Assembly: GCF_027111255.2 (NCBI RefSeq) | Contig: NZ_CP114285.2 | Location: forward strand, 2,356,001 to 2,420,000 | From: Flavobacterium flavigenum | GTDB lineage: Bacteria > Bacteroidota > Bacteroidia > Flavobacteriales > Flavobacteriaceae | Direction of reading: 5' to 3' | DNA length: 64,000 nucleotides | In this document: positions 44,304 to 54,150 of the stretch, piece by piece | How positions within the stretch are numbered: position 1 is the stretch's first letter | How the letters are laid out: each line of letters begins with the position of its first letter | The notes under the pieces: model-generated | Told to the model about the DNA's origin: nothing | Databases searched by the model: none | The model's input: only the letters and a program-made list of their open reading frames with translations | Position numbers and translations under genes: made by a program

Positions 44304-44336
44304 TTTTTTTCAGCTAAAGCTGAAGGTGTTTTTTTG

Positions 44337-44443
44337 ACCGCAAATTCCACAAATTTTCACAAATTAAAATCGTGATATTTTGCCACAGATTACACGGATT
44401 CACACAGATTAAAAAATCCTTTTAATTCTTTTAATCTGTGGCT
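44337..44443. repeat. CACAAATT/CACAGATT-type repeat block
   Basis: The block contains ACCGCAAATTCCACAAATT, CCACAGATTACACGGATTC, CACAGATTAAAA and the inverse TTTTAATCTGTGG. Similar words occur near 37702, 45351, 56090 and 63132. Confidence 0.65.
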
Positions 44444-44450
44444 AATAATT

Positions 44451-45338
44451 TTAATTCTGAAAAATTTTCTTCAAATAGGCAACGTTAGCTCCGTAATTGG
44501 CTTTTACATTATGCACTTGGGTAACATCTCTTGAACGTTCTACGATTAGCCAGCCACTCCATTTCATTTCATCGAGCGCCTTTTTGATTTTTGGCATATC
44601 GACATTTTTATCGTTTTCCAGCCAAACGTTATCTGTTACGGATGCGTGAATTTGTGCCAGATGTTTTTTACCTAAAATCTTTAATTCTGAAGAAATATCT
44701 CTTCCGTTGTCGACTGCATTTGCAAAATTGAAAGAGCTTTTAATGTGTTTACAGCCAATTTCATCCAGTAATTTTTTCTCGTCAGTAGCGTTTAATGAGG
44801 TTTCAATAGCAATTACTCCCTCTATTTTACCGACTTGCTTTCCGGCCCATTTTAATCTTTCGATAATGATTGGACGTAACTCCGGATTTTTTGTCAAATC
44901 GCTTTCTGTTCCTAATGGAAGATAAGCGACTTTTACTTTCATATTTTTCATTGTTGCCACACAATCGTTGATCATTCTTGCAATTGAATCTCTTTTGGCA
45001 AAGGACTGGGCGTAAAATCCGGACATTGCAATCGAACTGATTCCGACTCCTGTTTCTTTGGACTTATCCAGAAACTTTTGTCTTTCAATCGGGTCGCCTA
45101 ATTTGCTGTCGAAGGTTGGTCTTTTTCCCAAACCTCCCATATCGAGTTCGATTCCGTCTGCTTTTATTTCGCTCGCCAGACCAAATGCTCCTAGTTTTTG
45201 CCTTTTTAAAATCATCCAGTCGCAAACGGCTACTTTGTAGCGTTGCTTTTTCGATGATTGAGCTGAGATATTGAATGTTCCTGCCAAAACAATTGTCAGA
45301 ACTACAGCGATAGTTTTAATGAAACTAGTATTTTTCAT
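44451..45338 (-). CDS. Exported sugar isomerase/epimerase-like TIM-barrel protein
   Basis: The frame opens at 45365, but the start at 45338 gives a proper signal peptide (MKNTSFIKTIAVVLTIVLAG, cleaved near NISAQ) and 295 aa. The rest fits the xylose-isomerase-like TIM-barrel family: VAVCDWMILKRQ, ADGIELDMGG, then AIETSLNATDEKK and HASVTDNVWLENDKNVDMPK. Family members isomerise or epimerise sugars or bind metal-chelated polyols. A periplasmic location is suggested by the signal. It sits next to the GH67N-like and sialidase-fold genes in the cluster. Confidence 0.82.
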   Translation of the reverse strand: MKNTSFIKTIAVVLTIVLAGTFNISAQSSKKQRYKVAVCDWMILKRQKLGAFGLASEIKADGIELDMGGLGKRPTFDSKLGDPIERQKFLDKSKETGVGISSIAMSGFYAQSFAKRDSIARMINDCVATMKNMKVKVAYLPLGTESDLTKNPELRPIIIERLKWAGKQVGKIEGVIAIETSLNATDEKKLLDEIGCKHIKSSFNFANAVDNGRDISSELKILGKKHLAQIHASVTDNVWLENDKNVDMPKIKKALDEMKWSGWLIVERSRDVTQVHNVKANYGANVAYLKKIFQN

Positions 45339-45350
45339 ATTGTCTTTTTT

Positions 45351-45381
45351 AACCACAAATTGCACAAATTAGCACAAATTT
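45351..45381. repeat. CACAAATT-type repeat block
   Basis: ACCACAAATTGCACAAATTAGCACAAATTT: three tandem CACAAATT units in the 56-bp gap between two cluster genes. Confidence 0.6.
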
Positions 45382-45394
45382 TGATTTGTAAATC

Positions 45395-46543
45395 TTATTC
45401 TTCCTCTGCTTTAACTGCTTTCACTTCCTTGCCTTCATCGCCTGGCCAGATTCCGTTTTTGATTGGAAGTGCCACCAGTTTGCTTGGGTCAACTTTTACA
45501 TATTTCAGCTTTTGTCTTCTCCAGGTGTACACGATATGCACCATTCCGTCTGAACTTTGGATGATCGATGGATACGAATATTGGCTTATTTTTGAGTCTT
45601 CCAAAACTAAAACCGCATTCCAGTTGATTCCGTCGTCAGAAATGGAAAGGTTTAAAGGCGTTCTTGGTCCTTTGGCTTCTTTTCCAGGAGGCAGAACGTG
45701 GTTATAAACCAATAAATGTTTTCCGTTTTTAAGGGTTACTGCATCGGTGCCTGAATTATTATTTGGCAATCCGATTAATTCTAAAGGTGTCCATGTTTTT
45801 CCGTTGTCTTTTGAGAATGTACTAAAAATAGCTCTGTTCTTAGTTCTTCCAATCGCTTGAATGCTTCCGTCTTTATGAAACAGAATACTTGGCTGAATGG
45901 CATTGATTTTTTGTTTTCCTCTTGAAATGGTATCCCCCATCACCCAGGTTTTTCCGAAGTCAGGAGTGGATTCCATACGCAAATGCCAGCCATTTCCTTC
46001 GGTACTTGACGGAAGTAATACTGTTCCGTTGCTCAATAAAACCGGTTTGTTTTTGATTGGTCCCAGAAAATCTTTACTTGGCATATCAATCTTATCCGAC
46101 CAGGTTTTTCCGCCATCAGAAGACGTTCTGTAAACACCCCACCACTCGGATGGTTTTGGTCCGATTTTATAAAACAGCATCAAATCACCGCCCGGAATTT
46201 GGTACAAAACTGGATTCCATGTTGGAAATCTTGTTCCGTCTGGCATCACGCCATCCGCTACCTTAACTGCTTCTCCCCATTTATCAGTACCTTTTGGTTT
46301 GATGGCTACATAAATACAAACATCAGGATGTCTTTCGTGCGAGCCTCCAAACCAGGATGCTACTAAATCTCCGTTGGCTGCTTCTGCAATAGTTACGGCG
46401 TGGCAGGAAGGATAAGGCGCTTTTTCGAAGATAAATTCATCTACCAAAATCCCTTCTTTCCAGGTCTTTTTTTCCAAAGCAGATTTACAGCTTCCCAAAA
46501 GTAGCAGTCCGAACAAAGCAATAGTTAGGTGAGTGAGTTTCAT
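45395..46543 (-). CDS. Sialidase-fold (BNR/Asp-box) lipoprotein
   Basis: A 382-aa lipoprotein (lipobox LGSC, C19) with a six-bladed propeller. Four Asp boxes are seen: SSDGGKTW (141-148), TPDFGKTW (193-200), SKDNGKTW (244-251) and SDDGINW (302-308). The N-terminal SWFGGSHERHPDVCIYVA is typical of the exo-alpha-sialidase-like family in plant-glycan loci, where such proteins may be rhamnogalacturonan- or uronate-directed rather than true sialidases. It is the first gene of its minus-strand set and is divergent from the iron receptor. Confidence 0.85.
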   Translation of the reverse strand: MKLTHLTIALFGLLLLGSCKSALEKKTWKEGILVDEFIFEKAPYPSCHAVTIAEAANGDLVASWFGGSHERHPDVCIYVAIKPKGTDKWGEAVKVADGVMPDGTRFPTWNPVLYQIPGGDLMLFYKIGPKPSEWWGVYRTSSDGGKTWSDKIDMPSKDFLGPIKNKPVLLSNGTVLLPSSTEGNGWHLRMESTPDFGKTWVMGDTISRGKQKINAIQPSILFHKDGSIQAIGRTKNRAIFSTFSKDNGKTWTPLELIGLPNNNSGTDAVTLKNGKHLLVYNHVLPPGKEAKGPRTPLNLSISDDGINWNAVLVLEDSKISQYSYPSIIQSSDGMVHIVYTWRRQKLKYVKVDPSKLVALPIKNGIWPGDEGKEVKAVKAEEE

Positions 46544-46753
46544 TAATTTATTCTTTTAAAATATTATGAGGTTTATTTTCAATGGATTATACAAATATCC
46601 GAATATAAAATTTATTAAGTGTAAAAATAACACTAAAAAAATAGCAAAGTGACCTGTACCGTCCTGTTTTTACAAAAACTATACCTAAAGTTAATTATAA
46701 AAAAATAGACTAAAAAATTATTATTATTTAGAATAAATAAAAATAAGTGATTT

Positions 46754-46761
46754 ATATTTGC
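46754..46761 (+). promoter_or_regulatory. Candidate -7 box of the iron-uptake pair
   Basis: TATATTTG matches TAnnTTTG, 22 bp before the ATG at 46784. No TTG lies at -33 spacing. Confidence 0.5.
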
Positions 46762-46783
46762 AAAAAATTAACAATCCAAAATA

Positions 46784-49129
46784 ATGAAAAAGAAATTATT
46801 ATTAAGTGCATTTTTTAGCTTAATGTGTGCTATTATGTTTTCACAAACAGCAGGTATTTCAGGGAAAGTGAAAACAGCAAACGGAAATTCATCAGAATTT
46901 GTAAATATCAAAATAAAAGAAACTTCCCTTTTGACAAAGACAGACAGTAATGGCGAATTTTCAATGCAAAAACTTCAAAGCGGAAATGTAACATTGGTGG
47001 TATTTGCCATGGGATGTGAAACACAAGAAATTGCAGTTGAACTAAGAGAAAATGAAACTACTATTGTTCCTGATATTTTTCTGGCTGAATCTACGCATCA
47101 ATTACAATCGGTAGAAGTTGTAGGACGAAAAAAATCTTCTTATAAAAACGACCATACCTTCTCAGCAACTAAACTGGAAATGAGGGTTATTGATGTTCCT
47201 CAAAGTATTTCATTTGTAACAAAAGAACTGATTCAGGATCAGCAGGCATTGCGTTTAAAAGATGTGGGTAAAAATGTTGCAGGTGTAAATGAATTCAGTA
47301 CTTATGATGATATTACAATCAGAGGTTTCAGAAACAATGACAGCAACGGAAGATTGATTAATGGTTTACGTGGAGTAAACAGTTTTTGGACAAGTCCTTT
47401 ATTGGTAAATATTGAAAGAGTTGAATATATAAAAGGTCCAGCATCTGCTGTTTTTGCCAATTCAAGTCCCGGAGGTACAGTAAATATGATTACCAAAAAA
47501 CCATTGGATGAAACCAGACAGGCAATTCAGTTTACAACAGGCAGTTTTAACACTTTTAGAACCACAGCTGATTTTACAGGTACTGTAAATGAAGACAAAT
47601 CATTGTTGTATAGATTGAATCTGGGTTACGAAAATGCAGATACTTTTAGAGATCAGATCAGCAACAAATCAATAGTAATTGCTCCTTCTGTATCGTTTAT
47701 TCCAAAAGAAGGAACCCGTTTTAATGCAGATTTGGTTTACACTGACCTGAATACTAAACTGGACAGAGGAAGAACTATTGTACAGGGCACGACAGATCTT
47801 TTTGCAACACCTATTGGTTTTAACATTGCCCAGCCAAATGATTATTTAAAAAGTAAAACTTTGGCATTGACGTTATCTTTTAGTCAGTTAATCAATAAAT
47901 ATTTAACATTCAACGCATCATACCTAAAAGTACGATATGATGAAGAATTAAACGAACACGGTTTTAACGGATACATCACGCCTACACTAATATCGATGTA
48001 TTTTAATGATAGAAAAACAATCCAGCACGGAAATAACCTGTCTACTTATTTCTCTTCGAAGTTTGAAACCGGAGTTTTGGAGCATCAGTTAGTAGCAGGT
48101 TATGATTATATTAATGGTGAGATTAATCAATACCAAAGAGATGCAGAGAATGAAACAGGCAATGTAAAAAACTTTGATTTATTGAACCCAACTTATTCTA
48201 TCAGAGATATTGATAAATATGAGTACAATGACCCTACAAATGATGTAACGAATTATTACACTAATGGAATCTATTTACAGGATTTAATTAAGTATAAAAG
48301 ATTACAACTGCTACTAAGTTTAAGACAAGAATTTTATACTTTCCCGGAAAATGCTTCAGCTGGAATTACAGACGGCAAAAAATCTGAAAAAGCACTAATG
48401 CCAAAAGTGGGAATTACTTACAGCATCACTGATAACATCAATGCTTATGGCACTTTTGCCACAGGTTTCGAAGCTCAAAATGCTTCAACGGTAGGTAATG
48501 CTAATGCAGGAGGACCTTTTGATCCAATGACCAGTAATTTATTTGAAATAGGTTCGAAGGGAGAATTCTTTAACAGAAAACTTTTTATCGGAACAGCGGT
48601 TTATCAGATAACAAAAAATAATATACTCGTAAGTGCCAATGACGCATCGAATCCGGATTTACTGGAACAAAGAGGTCAGGAACGTGCAAGAGGTTTTGAA
48701 ATTGAAGCTGTTGGTAAGATAAACAACAACTTAAGCATTAATTTGAGTTATGCTTATAACAATGCTATAATTACTGAGTCTGTAAAAGGTGATATCAATA
48801 ATCAGGTTGGACTGACTAAAGAAAATGCACCGAAACACATCAGCGGAAGCTGGATTAAGTACAGTTTTAATGAAGGAAAAATTAAAGGTTTAGGTTTGGC
48901 AATTGGGCACAGTCAGGTTTCAGAAAGAGAAACATTTGTGAGAACTTTACAACTTCCTTCGTATGTTGTTTTTAACACTGCAGCATATTACAAAGTAGAC
49001 CGTTTTACAATTGGAGTGAACTTCAACAACATTTTTGATAAAGAATATCTAGTGGGTGGCTACAACTATCAGCGAAATTTTACGGGTGCACCGAGCAATT
49101 TCCTTGTAAATGTTGGATATACTTTCTAA
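46784..49129 (+). CDS. TonB-dependent siderophore receptor
   Basis: A 781-aa outer-membrane receptor. A signal peptide (1-20) precedes a carboxypeptidase-regulatory-like domain (about 22-105), a plug (about 120-250; DVPQSISFVTKELIQDQQ, VEYIKGPASAVFANSSPGGTVNMITKKP) and a 22-strand barrel ending in a terminal aromatic (NVGYTF). This is the FhuA/FhuE-like layout, not SusC, and there is no SusD. It imports ferric siderophores using TonB-ExbBD energy. It precedes the PepSY gene by 16 bp and is probably iron-regulated, though no Fur box was identified. Confidence 0.92.
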   Translation: MKKKLLLSAFFSLMCAIMFSQTAGISGKVKTANGNSSEFVNIKIKETSLLTKTDSNGEFSMQKLQSGNVTLVVFAMGCETQEIAVELRENETTIVPDIFLAESTHQLQSVEVVGRKKSSYKNDHTFSATKLEMRVIDVPQSISFVTKELIQDQQALRLKDVGKNVAGVNEFSTYDDITIRGFRNNDSNGRLINGLRGVNSFWTSPLLVNIERVEYIKGPASAVFANSSPGGTVNMITKKPLDETRQAIQFTTGSFNTFRTTADFTGTVNEDKSLLYRLNLGYENADTFRDQISNKSIVIAPSVSFIPKEGTRFNADLVYTDLNTKLDRGRTIVQGTTDLFATPIGFNIAQPNDYLKSKTLALTLSFSQLINKYLTFNASYLKVRYDEELNEHGFNGYITPTLISMYFNDRKTIQHGNNLSTYFSSKFETGVLEHQLVAGYDYINGEINQYQRDAENETGNVKNFDLLNPTYSIRDIDKYEYNDPTNDVTNYYTNGIYLQDLIKYKRLQLLLSLRQEFYTFPENASAGITDGKKSEKALMPKVGITYSITDNINAYGTFATGFEAQNASTVGNANAGGPFDPMTSNLFEIGSKGEFFNRKLFIGTAVYQITKNNILVSANDASNPDLLEQRGQERARGFEIEAVGKINNNLSINLSYAYNNAIITESVKGDINNQVGLTKENAPKHISGSWIKYSFNEGKIKGLGLAIGHSQVSERETFVRTLQLPSYVVFNTAAYYKVDRFTIGVNFNNIFDKEYLVGGYNYQRNFTGAPSNFLVNVGYTF

Positions 49130-49145
49130 ACAGTTAAATTAATTA

Positions 49146-50294
49146 ATGAGAAAAATTTTAAATAAAATACATCTATGGCTCGGGCTTGCATCCGGGCTTG
49201 TTGTATTTATAAGCATGCTCGCTGCCGGTATTTTTGTCTGGGATGAAGAATTGTCGCTTTGGTATCACAGCGAAAAATATATGGTGCCTGAAGTTAAAAA
49301 TGCTGCCTTACCATTAGATAGTCTGACCAAAATCATCAAGCAGAAACATCCTTTGGCTGATTATGCAGAAATTAGCAGCGATCCCAAAAGAAGTTATGTT
49401 TTCACCTCTTATAAAGAAAATATCAAACCTCACTGGACAGCTGCTTCTGATTATGAAAATTACAGTCACATTTACATTGATCAATACACAGGCAGGGAAT
49501 TAGGCGAAGTCGATTTGAAATATGACTGGATATTTAATACCAGACTGTTGCATCAGAATTTACTTTTAACTTATGATGTAGGACATTATATTGTTGGTAT
49601 AGCCACGCTTATCATTTTTATAATGATTCTGACAGGAATTTACTTATGGTGGCCCAAAAACAAAGCTGCTTTAAAACAGAGAATATGGTTTCGATGGAAA
49701 GATACTACTAGATGGAAACGTAAAAACTATGATCTCCACAATATCGGGGGAATCTATACTTTTTTGTTTGTTTTAATTTTTGCAATTACAGGACTGGTGT
49801 GGACTTTTGACTGGTGGACGAATGGAATTTACAGAATCTTAGGAAATGACCCCGAAAAAATCTGGAGTAAACCACCCGAAATAAATAAAGACGATCAGAA
49901 AAGAACAATGAACCCATTAGAAACGATCGTTGCTTTCACAAAGAAAAAGATTCCTGACTACACCACAATTGGATTGTCGATTCCTGAAGATTATGATAAG
50001 GTTTCTGTTCCGGTAGCTGCTTTTATCAGGCATAAAGGCAATTCTGGCTGGGATGAATCAGACAGTTATACTTTTAAAAGTCTGACTGGCGAAAATTATT
50101 TTGTCGTTACCCACGATGACAAAACCCTGGGAGCAAAATGGAGAAACAGCAACTACGCCATTCACACCGGCAGTATTTATGGACTACCAACCAAAATATT
50201 AGCCTCTTTAATTGCACTATTTTGTGCTTTTTTACCTGCCAGCGGTTTTTTAATCTGGTGGGGACGTAACAAGAAAAACAAATCAAAAAAATAA
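49146..50294 (+). CDS. PepSY-associated membrane protein (iron uptake partner)
   Basis: A 382-aa inner-membrane protein with PepSY-type membrane helices: an N-terminal helix (KIHLWLGLASGLVVFISML), two internal helices (GHYIVGIATLIIFIMILTGIYLWWP and HNIGGIYTFLFVLIFAITGLVWTF) and a C-terminal helix ending in WWGRNKK. Such proteins accompany siderophore receptors and are thought to reduce ferric siderophores. It forms a two-gene operon with the receptor and ends in a strong terminator. Confidence 0.9.
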   Translation: MRKILNKIHLWLGLASGLVVFISMLAAGIFVWDEELSLWYHSEKYMVPEVKNAALPLDSLTKIIKQKHPLADYAEISSDPKRSYVFTSYKENIKPHWTAASDYENYSHIYIDQYTGRELGEVDLKYDWIFNTRLLHQNLLLTYDVGHYIVGIATLIIFIMILTGIYLWWPKNKAALKQRIWFRWKDTTRWKRKNYDLHNIGGIYTFLFVLIFAITGLVWTFDWWTNGIYRILGNDPEKIWSKPPEINKDDQKRTMNPLETIVAFTKKKIPDYTTIGLSIPEDYDKVSVPVAAFIRHKGNSGWDESDSYTFKSLTGENYFVVTHDDKTLGAKWRNSNYAIHTGSIYGLPTKILASLIALFCAFLPASGFLIWWGRNKKNKSKK

Positions 50295-50335
50295 CAAAAA
50301 AGGGATAATTATTTTTCAATTATCCCTTTTTTGTT
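50293..50335. terminator. Bidirectional terminator after the PepSY gene
   Basis: AACAAAAAAGGGATAATT (50293-50310) pairs perfectly with AATTATCCCTTTTTTGTT (50318-50335). It overlaps the PepSY stop and lies 31 bp from the end of the convergent BRO gene. Confidence 0.92.
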
Positions 50336-50365
50336 ATTATCTGGAAAGATATTATTACTTATTTT

Positions 50366-51196
50366 TTATTCAGGCAAATCTTTTTTCTTTGGAGGCAAAA
50401 AATTCTCTCCCGTTACTACATTTTTACCTGTATTTTGTTCTAATTCTATTCTTGCATTTTTAGCCACCGCACCGCCTTTTTTACTTGCAACAGCATTTTC
50501 CAGTAACCCTTTTGCTTCATCATTTTCGGCTATTTGTCTTGTAGAGAGTTCGGCTAATGCTGTAAAAATCAATTCTGCTTCGCTCATGTGGTCACGCAGG
50601 TTTTGTGATTTTAATCCTTTGACTTCCTTGTGTTTCTTCACTGAAAGTCCTGTCCATTCCTGATGAATGATATTGGTTAGAATAGCAAATTCGTTTTTCT
50701 CTTCAATGCCTGCATCTTTCCAATAATCCGTTAGTTTGTTTCTAGTCTCCTGCCCCATCATTCGTTGCTGAATCCACTTTTCACTTCGCCCGTGCTGTTT
50801 CCAGTTTTCTCTGGCGCGGTCTATACTTTGTGAAGGATCCTGAATTTCCTGTATGCGTTCATATCCTACTTTTGCCAGCCATTGTTTAAAGGGTTCTGCT
50901 TTTGGTGATGGAATGGATTGTACTAATCTAAAAATATCCTCAACATTGCCTACATCAGTCAAACGCATTTTACCATCTTCGGCAACCAATTTCAACCGGT
51001 TACAATTTGTAACCGTTTCATTTCCTTCTTTTAAAAGTCGGCTTTTCAACACTTTCCAATAGTTTCTTGCTCCCTGATAATGAGGTTGATTGGTAAGTAT
51101 TTCTATAATATCAATAATTGAAAAATACCAGATTTCATTATCCGCATCATAATGGCTTCGTACTTTTTTATCTTCAAAAATTTTAACAGCATCCAT
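50366..51196 (-). CDS. BRO-family (antirepressor/DinD-like) protein
   Basis: A 276-aa cytoplasmic protein. The N terminus (VRSHYDADNEIWYFSIIDIIEILTNQ, then ARNYWKVLKSRLLKEGNE and LTDVGNVEDIFRLVQSIPSPKAEPFKQWLAKVG) matches the Bro-N domain of phage antirepressors. The C-terminal half (RQIAENDEAKGLLENAVASKKGGAVAKNARIELEQ) is the DinD-type tail. DinD is DNA-damage inducible and inhibits RecA in E. coli; similar regulation is possible but not shown. It sits alone between the iron pair and the rhamnosidase gene, and is probably a mobile or phage-derived gene. Confidence 0.82.
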   Translation of the reverse strand: MDAVKIFEDKKVRSHYDADNEIWYFSIIDIIEILTNQPHYQGARNYWKVLKSRLLKEGNETVTNCNRLKLVAEDGKMRLTDVGNVEDIFRLVQSIPSPKAEPFKQWLAKVGYERIQEIQDPSQSIDRARENWKQHGRSEKWIQQRMMGQETRNKLTDYWKDAGIEEKNEFAILTNIIHQEWTGLSVKKHKEVKGLKSQNLRDHMSEAELIFTALAELSTRQIAENDEAKGLLENAVASKKGGAVAKNARIELEQNTGKNVVTGENFLPPKKKDLPE

Positions 51197-51247
51197 AAAT
51201 TACTTCTTTAAACTTACTGATACAATAATACGAAAAACCTTCTTTAT

Positions 51248-54001
51248 TTACTTCACATTCAAAACATAAGACCCCGATTCTAAAGTCAGGACTATGTTAC
51301 TGTTTTCTGTTTTATAAGAAGCTGAAGATTTCTCCAGTTTCTGATTGTTTACCGTTACCGATGAAGCATTCGTTGTTGGCAGATACACTAACGCCGATGA
51401 ATTGGCTGGAATGGTAATTTTCCACTGCAATGAATTTTTAGTTTTCTTCCAGTCGCTTTTAATTGTGCCGTAAATCGATTCGTAAGCTGCATTTACAAAA
51501 GTCAGTCCCGCATTAAAATCTGGTTTCATAATAATTTGTTTGAAGCCCGGAGTTTCCGGATTACTTTTGATTCCTGCCATATTTTCGTAATACCAAATAA
51601 TTAAATCACCCAAAAGCATCACGTGGTTTTGCGAATTCATGGATGGATCAGCGGTATTTCCGTTCCATAATTCCCAAATGGTCGTGGCACCGTTTTCAAC
51701 CATAAAGCCCCAGCTTGGGTAGGTTTTGTTTGAAGCGAGTTTATAAGCCAAATCACCTCTTCCAAAATTAGTAAGTGTTCGCATTAAAAACTGTGTTCCG
51801 ATAACGCCTGTACTGATATGCCCTTGTTTAGTCACCTCAACTTCATGAGCCATATTTTGGAAAACCTTGTCTTTCACATTTTCAGGAACCAAACCAAAAG
51901 CCAAAGGCAGGACATTTGCCGTTACCGTATTATTAGCATAGTAATTTTTTTCAGTATTCAAAAATTTCGCATTAAAAGCTTTTTTGATTCTTGTTGTCAA
52001 ATCATCGTAATAAGCAATATCTGCAGCATCTGCATTTGAGATTTTAGCGAACTTTTTCATTGTGTTCAAAAGCTGAAAGTAGAAAGCACTTGACAACAAT
52101 TGTCCGTCCGTCATACGAGCAGGATCTTTGGAACGGATTAATTCCAATGATTCCGGCGGAACGCACCAGTCACCGTATTTGTCCTTGTCTATTAAATCAT
52201 TTTGAAGATAATTTTCTTCCATATACAACATCCATTTTTTCATTGATGGATATTGTTTTTTAATCACTTCTGCATCTGCAAATTGCTGATACAGCATATC
52301 GGCAACTGTGATATACGTTCCCGGCCAGGTTACATTATCGCCGTAATAACGCCAAAATGCCGGCGCTACATCAGGCAATCCTCCGTCCTGTGTTTGTGAA
52401 AATTTAATATCGTCCAGCCATTTGGCATATAAAGTCTGATTATTGAATAAAAAACTTTCGCCATAAGCGCCTGTTGTACGATCTCCCAACCAAGGCTGAC
52501 GCTCGTTTCGCTGTGGACAGTCGATTGGCATTCCTTTGTAGTTTCCGCTGATGCCCCACCAGGCATTTTTGAAAATCTGGTTTATCGTCGCATCCGAAGA
52601 TTCGAAAGTTCCTGTTGTTTTGATATTGTCATAAACTACTTTTCCAACAAAATTATCCAAAGTTGGTTTGGTCGGGAAACCCGAAATTTCTACAAATCGA
52701 AATCCGTGGAATATAAAACGTGGTTCCCAGATTTCTTCGCCTTCGCCTTTCAGCGTATACACATCGGTTGTTTTCGCATCACGCAAATTGGCAATATATA
52801 ACGAACCATCAGCCTGCAAAGACTCGGCAAATTTCATTGTCACCTGATCGCCAGATTTCCCTTTTACTTTCAGTTGCAGCCAACCTACCATATTCTGACC
52901 CATATCCAAAATATACGTTCCTTTGGCAGTCGCTTTGATCGAAATCGGTTTTACCTCGCCTTTTATTTTCATATTCGGCGTCATCTGCGCTTCGTAAAAA
53001 CCGCCCGGTTCCTGAACGTATCTTGCATTTACCCAGTTCTTATCATCAAAATTGGTTGTCGCCCAGCCTTTCATTTCCTTGCGGGCATTGTATTCTTCAC
53101 CGTCGTATTCGTTATTGGACAAGATTGGTCCGTCGGTTGTTAGTTTCCAGGTGTCGTCTGTTCGGATAACGTCTTTCGTTCCGTCTGTATATTCTACAAA
53201 CAACTGCAAAGCCATTTTCGGGAAACCAAAAGATTTGATTTTATAGGGTTTGTAATCCTGACGCATCGCAAAAAAACGTCCGTTTCCTAAAATCGTTCCG
53301 AGCATATTTTTGCCTTCCTTCAATTGCGAAGTCACATCAAAAACATTGTATTTTACGTTTTTGGTATAATCCGTCGGAACGGGTGCCAACACCTGATCGC
53401 CAATTTTATTTCCGTTAATGTACAGCTCGTACAAGCCCATTCCCATTAAGTAAATCTTGGCACTTTTTACCTGTTTTTTTACATTGATTTCTTTTCGTAA
53501 ATAACGCGCCGATAATCTCGAATACTGGGAAACGCTATCGTCTTTCGACAACTTTTCATAACCAATCCAGCGTGTCGATTTCCAGTCGGCATAGGTCAAA
53601 ATTCCGATGCTGAAATGGGCAGTTGAAGCCGATTTTATTTCCCCTTTATTCGTAGAAACGATTACTTTCCAAAACGCATTATCTCTGTCTTTTAGCTTTT
53701 TTCCGTTGTAAATAATATTAACAGATTCATCACTTGTTACTTTTCCGCTGTCCCATAAATCGGCTTTATTAGCATTCAAATTTTCTAAAGTCGAAGCCAC
53801 TAAAATTTGATAGGCGGTTTGTTTTAAAGCATTAACATCTGATTGCATCTGCCAGCTCAAACGCGGTTTCAAAACATCGATTCCTTCCGGATTGTTTAGC
53901 ATTTCGCATTGCAGATTAATCACGCTGATTTTGTTTTGGGCTTTCGCCGAAAGTGTAAAAAGTAAAATGATTAATGTAAGATGTAAAAAAAACTTTTTCA
54001 T
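51248..54001 (-). CDS. GH78 alpha-L-rhamnosidase
   Basis: A 917-aa exported enzyme (signal peptide 1-21) with the GH78 domain order: N-terminal fibronectin/beta domains (30-170), a Bac_rhamnosid_N-type domain (about 170-340), a concanavalin-like domain, then the (alpha/alpha)6 barrel. The active-site motif DCPQRNERQPWLGD (D494-D507) supplies acidic residues for the inverting mechanism, with TIWELWNGNT near the C-terminal side. It removes terminal alpha-L-rhamnose from glycans. A second GH78 at 60374 has a different motif, so they likely cut different linkages. Confidence 0.93.
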   Translation of the reverse strand: MKKFFLHLTLIILLFTLSAKAQNKISVINLQCEMLNNPEGIDVLKPRLSWQMQSDVNALKQTAYQILVASTLENLNANKADLWDSGKVTSDESVNIIYNGKKLKDRDNAFWKVIVSTNKGEIKSASTAHFSIGILTYADWKSTRWIGYEKLSKDDSVSQYSRLSARYLRKEINVKKQVKSAKIYLMGMGLYELYINGNKIGDQVLAPVPTDYTKNVKYNVFDVTSQLKEGKNMLGTILGNGRFFAMRQDYKPYKIKSFGFPKMALQLFVEYTDGTKDVIRTDDTWKLTTDGPILSNNEYDGEEYNARKEMKGWATTNFDDKNWVNARYVQEPGGFYEAQMTPNMKIKGEVKPISIKATAKGTYILDMGQNMVGWLQLKVKGKSGDQVTMKFAESLQADGSLYIANLRDAKTTDVYTLKGEGEEIWEPRFIFHGFRFVEISGFPTKPTLDNFVGKVVYDNIKTTGTFESSDATINQIFKNAWWGISGNYKGMPIDCPQRNERQPWLGDRTTGAYGESFLFNNQTLYAKWLDDIKFSQTQDGGLPDVAPAFWRYYGDNVTWPGTYITVADMLYQQFADAEVIKKQYPSMKKWMLYMEENYLQNDLIDKDKYGDWCVPPESLELIRSKDPARMTDGQLLSSAFYFQLLNTMKKFAKISNADAADIAYYDDLTTRIKKAFNAKFLNTEKNYYANNTVTANVLPLAFGLVPENVKDKVFQNMAHEVEVTKQGHISTGVIGTQFLMRTLTNFGRGDLAYKLASNKTYPSWGFMVENGATTIWELWNGNTADPSMNSQNHVMLLGDLIIWYYENMAGIKSNPETPGFKQIIMKPDFNAGLTFVNAAYESIYGTIKSDWKKTKNSLQWKITIPANSSALVYLPTTNASSVTVNNQKLEKSSASYKTENSNIVLTLESGSYVLNVK

Positions 54002-54025
54002 TTATTTTTATTTTTTTGTTCTCAT

Positions 54026-54130
54026 TTTTGTCATCCCGACGGAGGAGGGATCTTCACAAGAAACTCCGTAAAGTAATTCAATCTTTGTCGATTCAGCTTG
54101 CGGAGATTCCTCGTTCCTCGGAATGACAAA
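54026..54130. repeat. REP-like palindrome (TGTCATCCCGACGGAGGAGGGAT variant)
   Basis: A left arm TTGTCATCCCGACGGAGGAG, continuing GGAT, has an imperfect inverted partner GATTCCTCGTTCCTCGGAAT, continuing GACAA. It is the same family as 15335 and 55933 with several base changes. Confidence 0.7.
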
Positions 54131-54150
54131 CTGGACTTAAAATTTACTAA

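Noticed and set aside
46784..49129. TonB-dependent receptor as the SusC of the carbohydrate cluster
   Set aside because: The plug and the following PepSY gene fit siderophore uptake, no SusD follows and it is on the opposite strand to the glycosidases.
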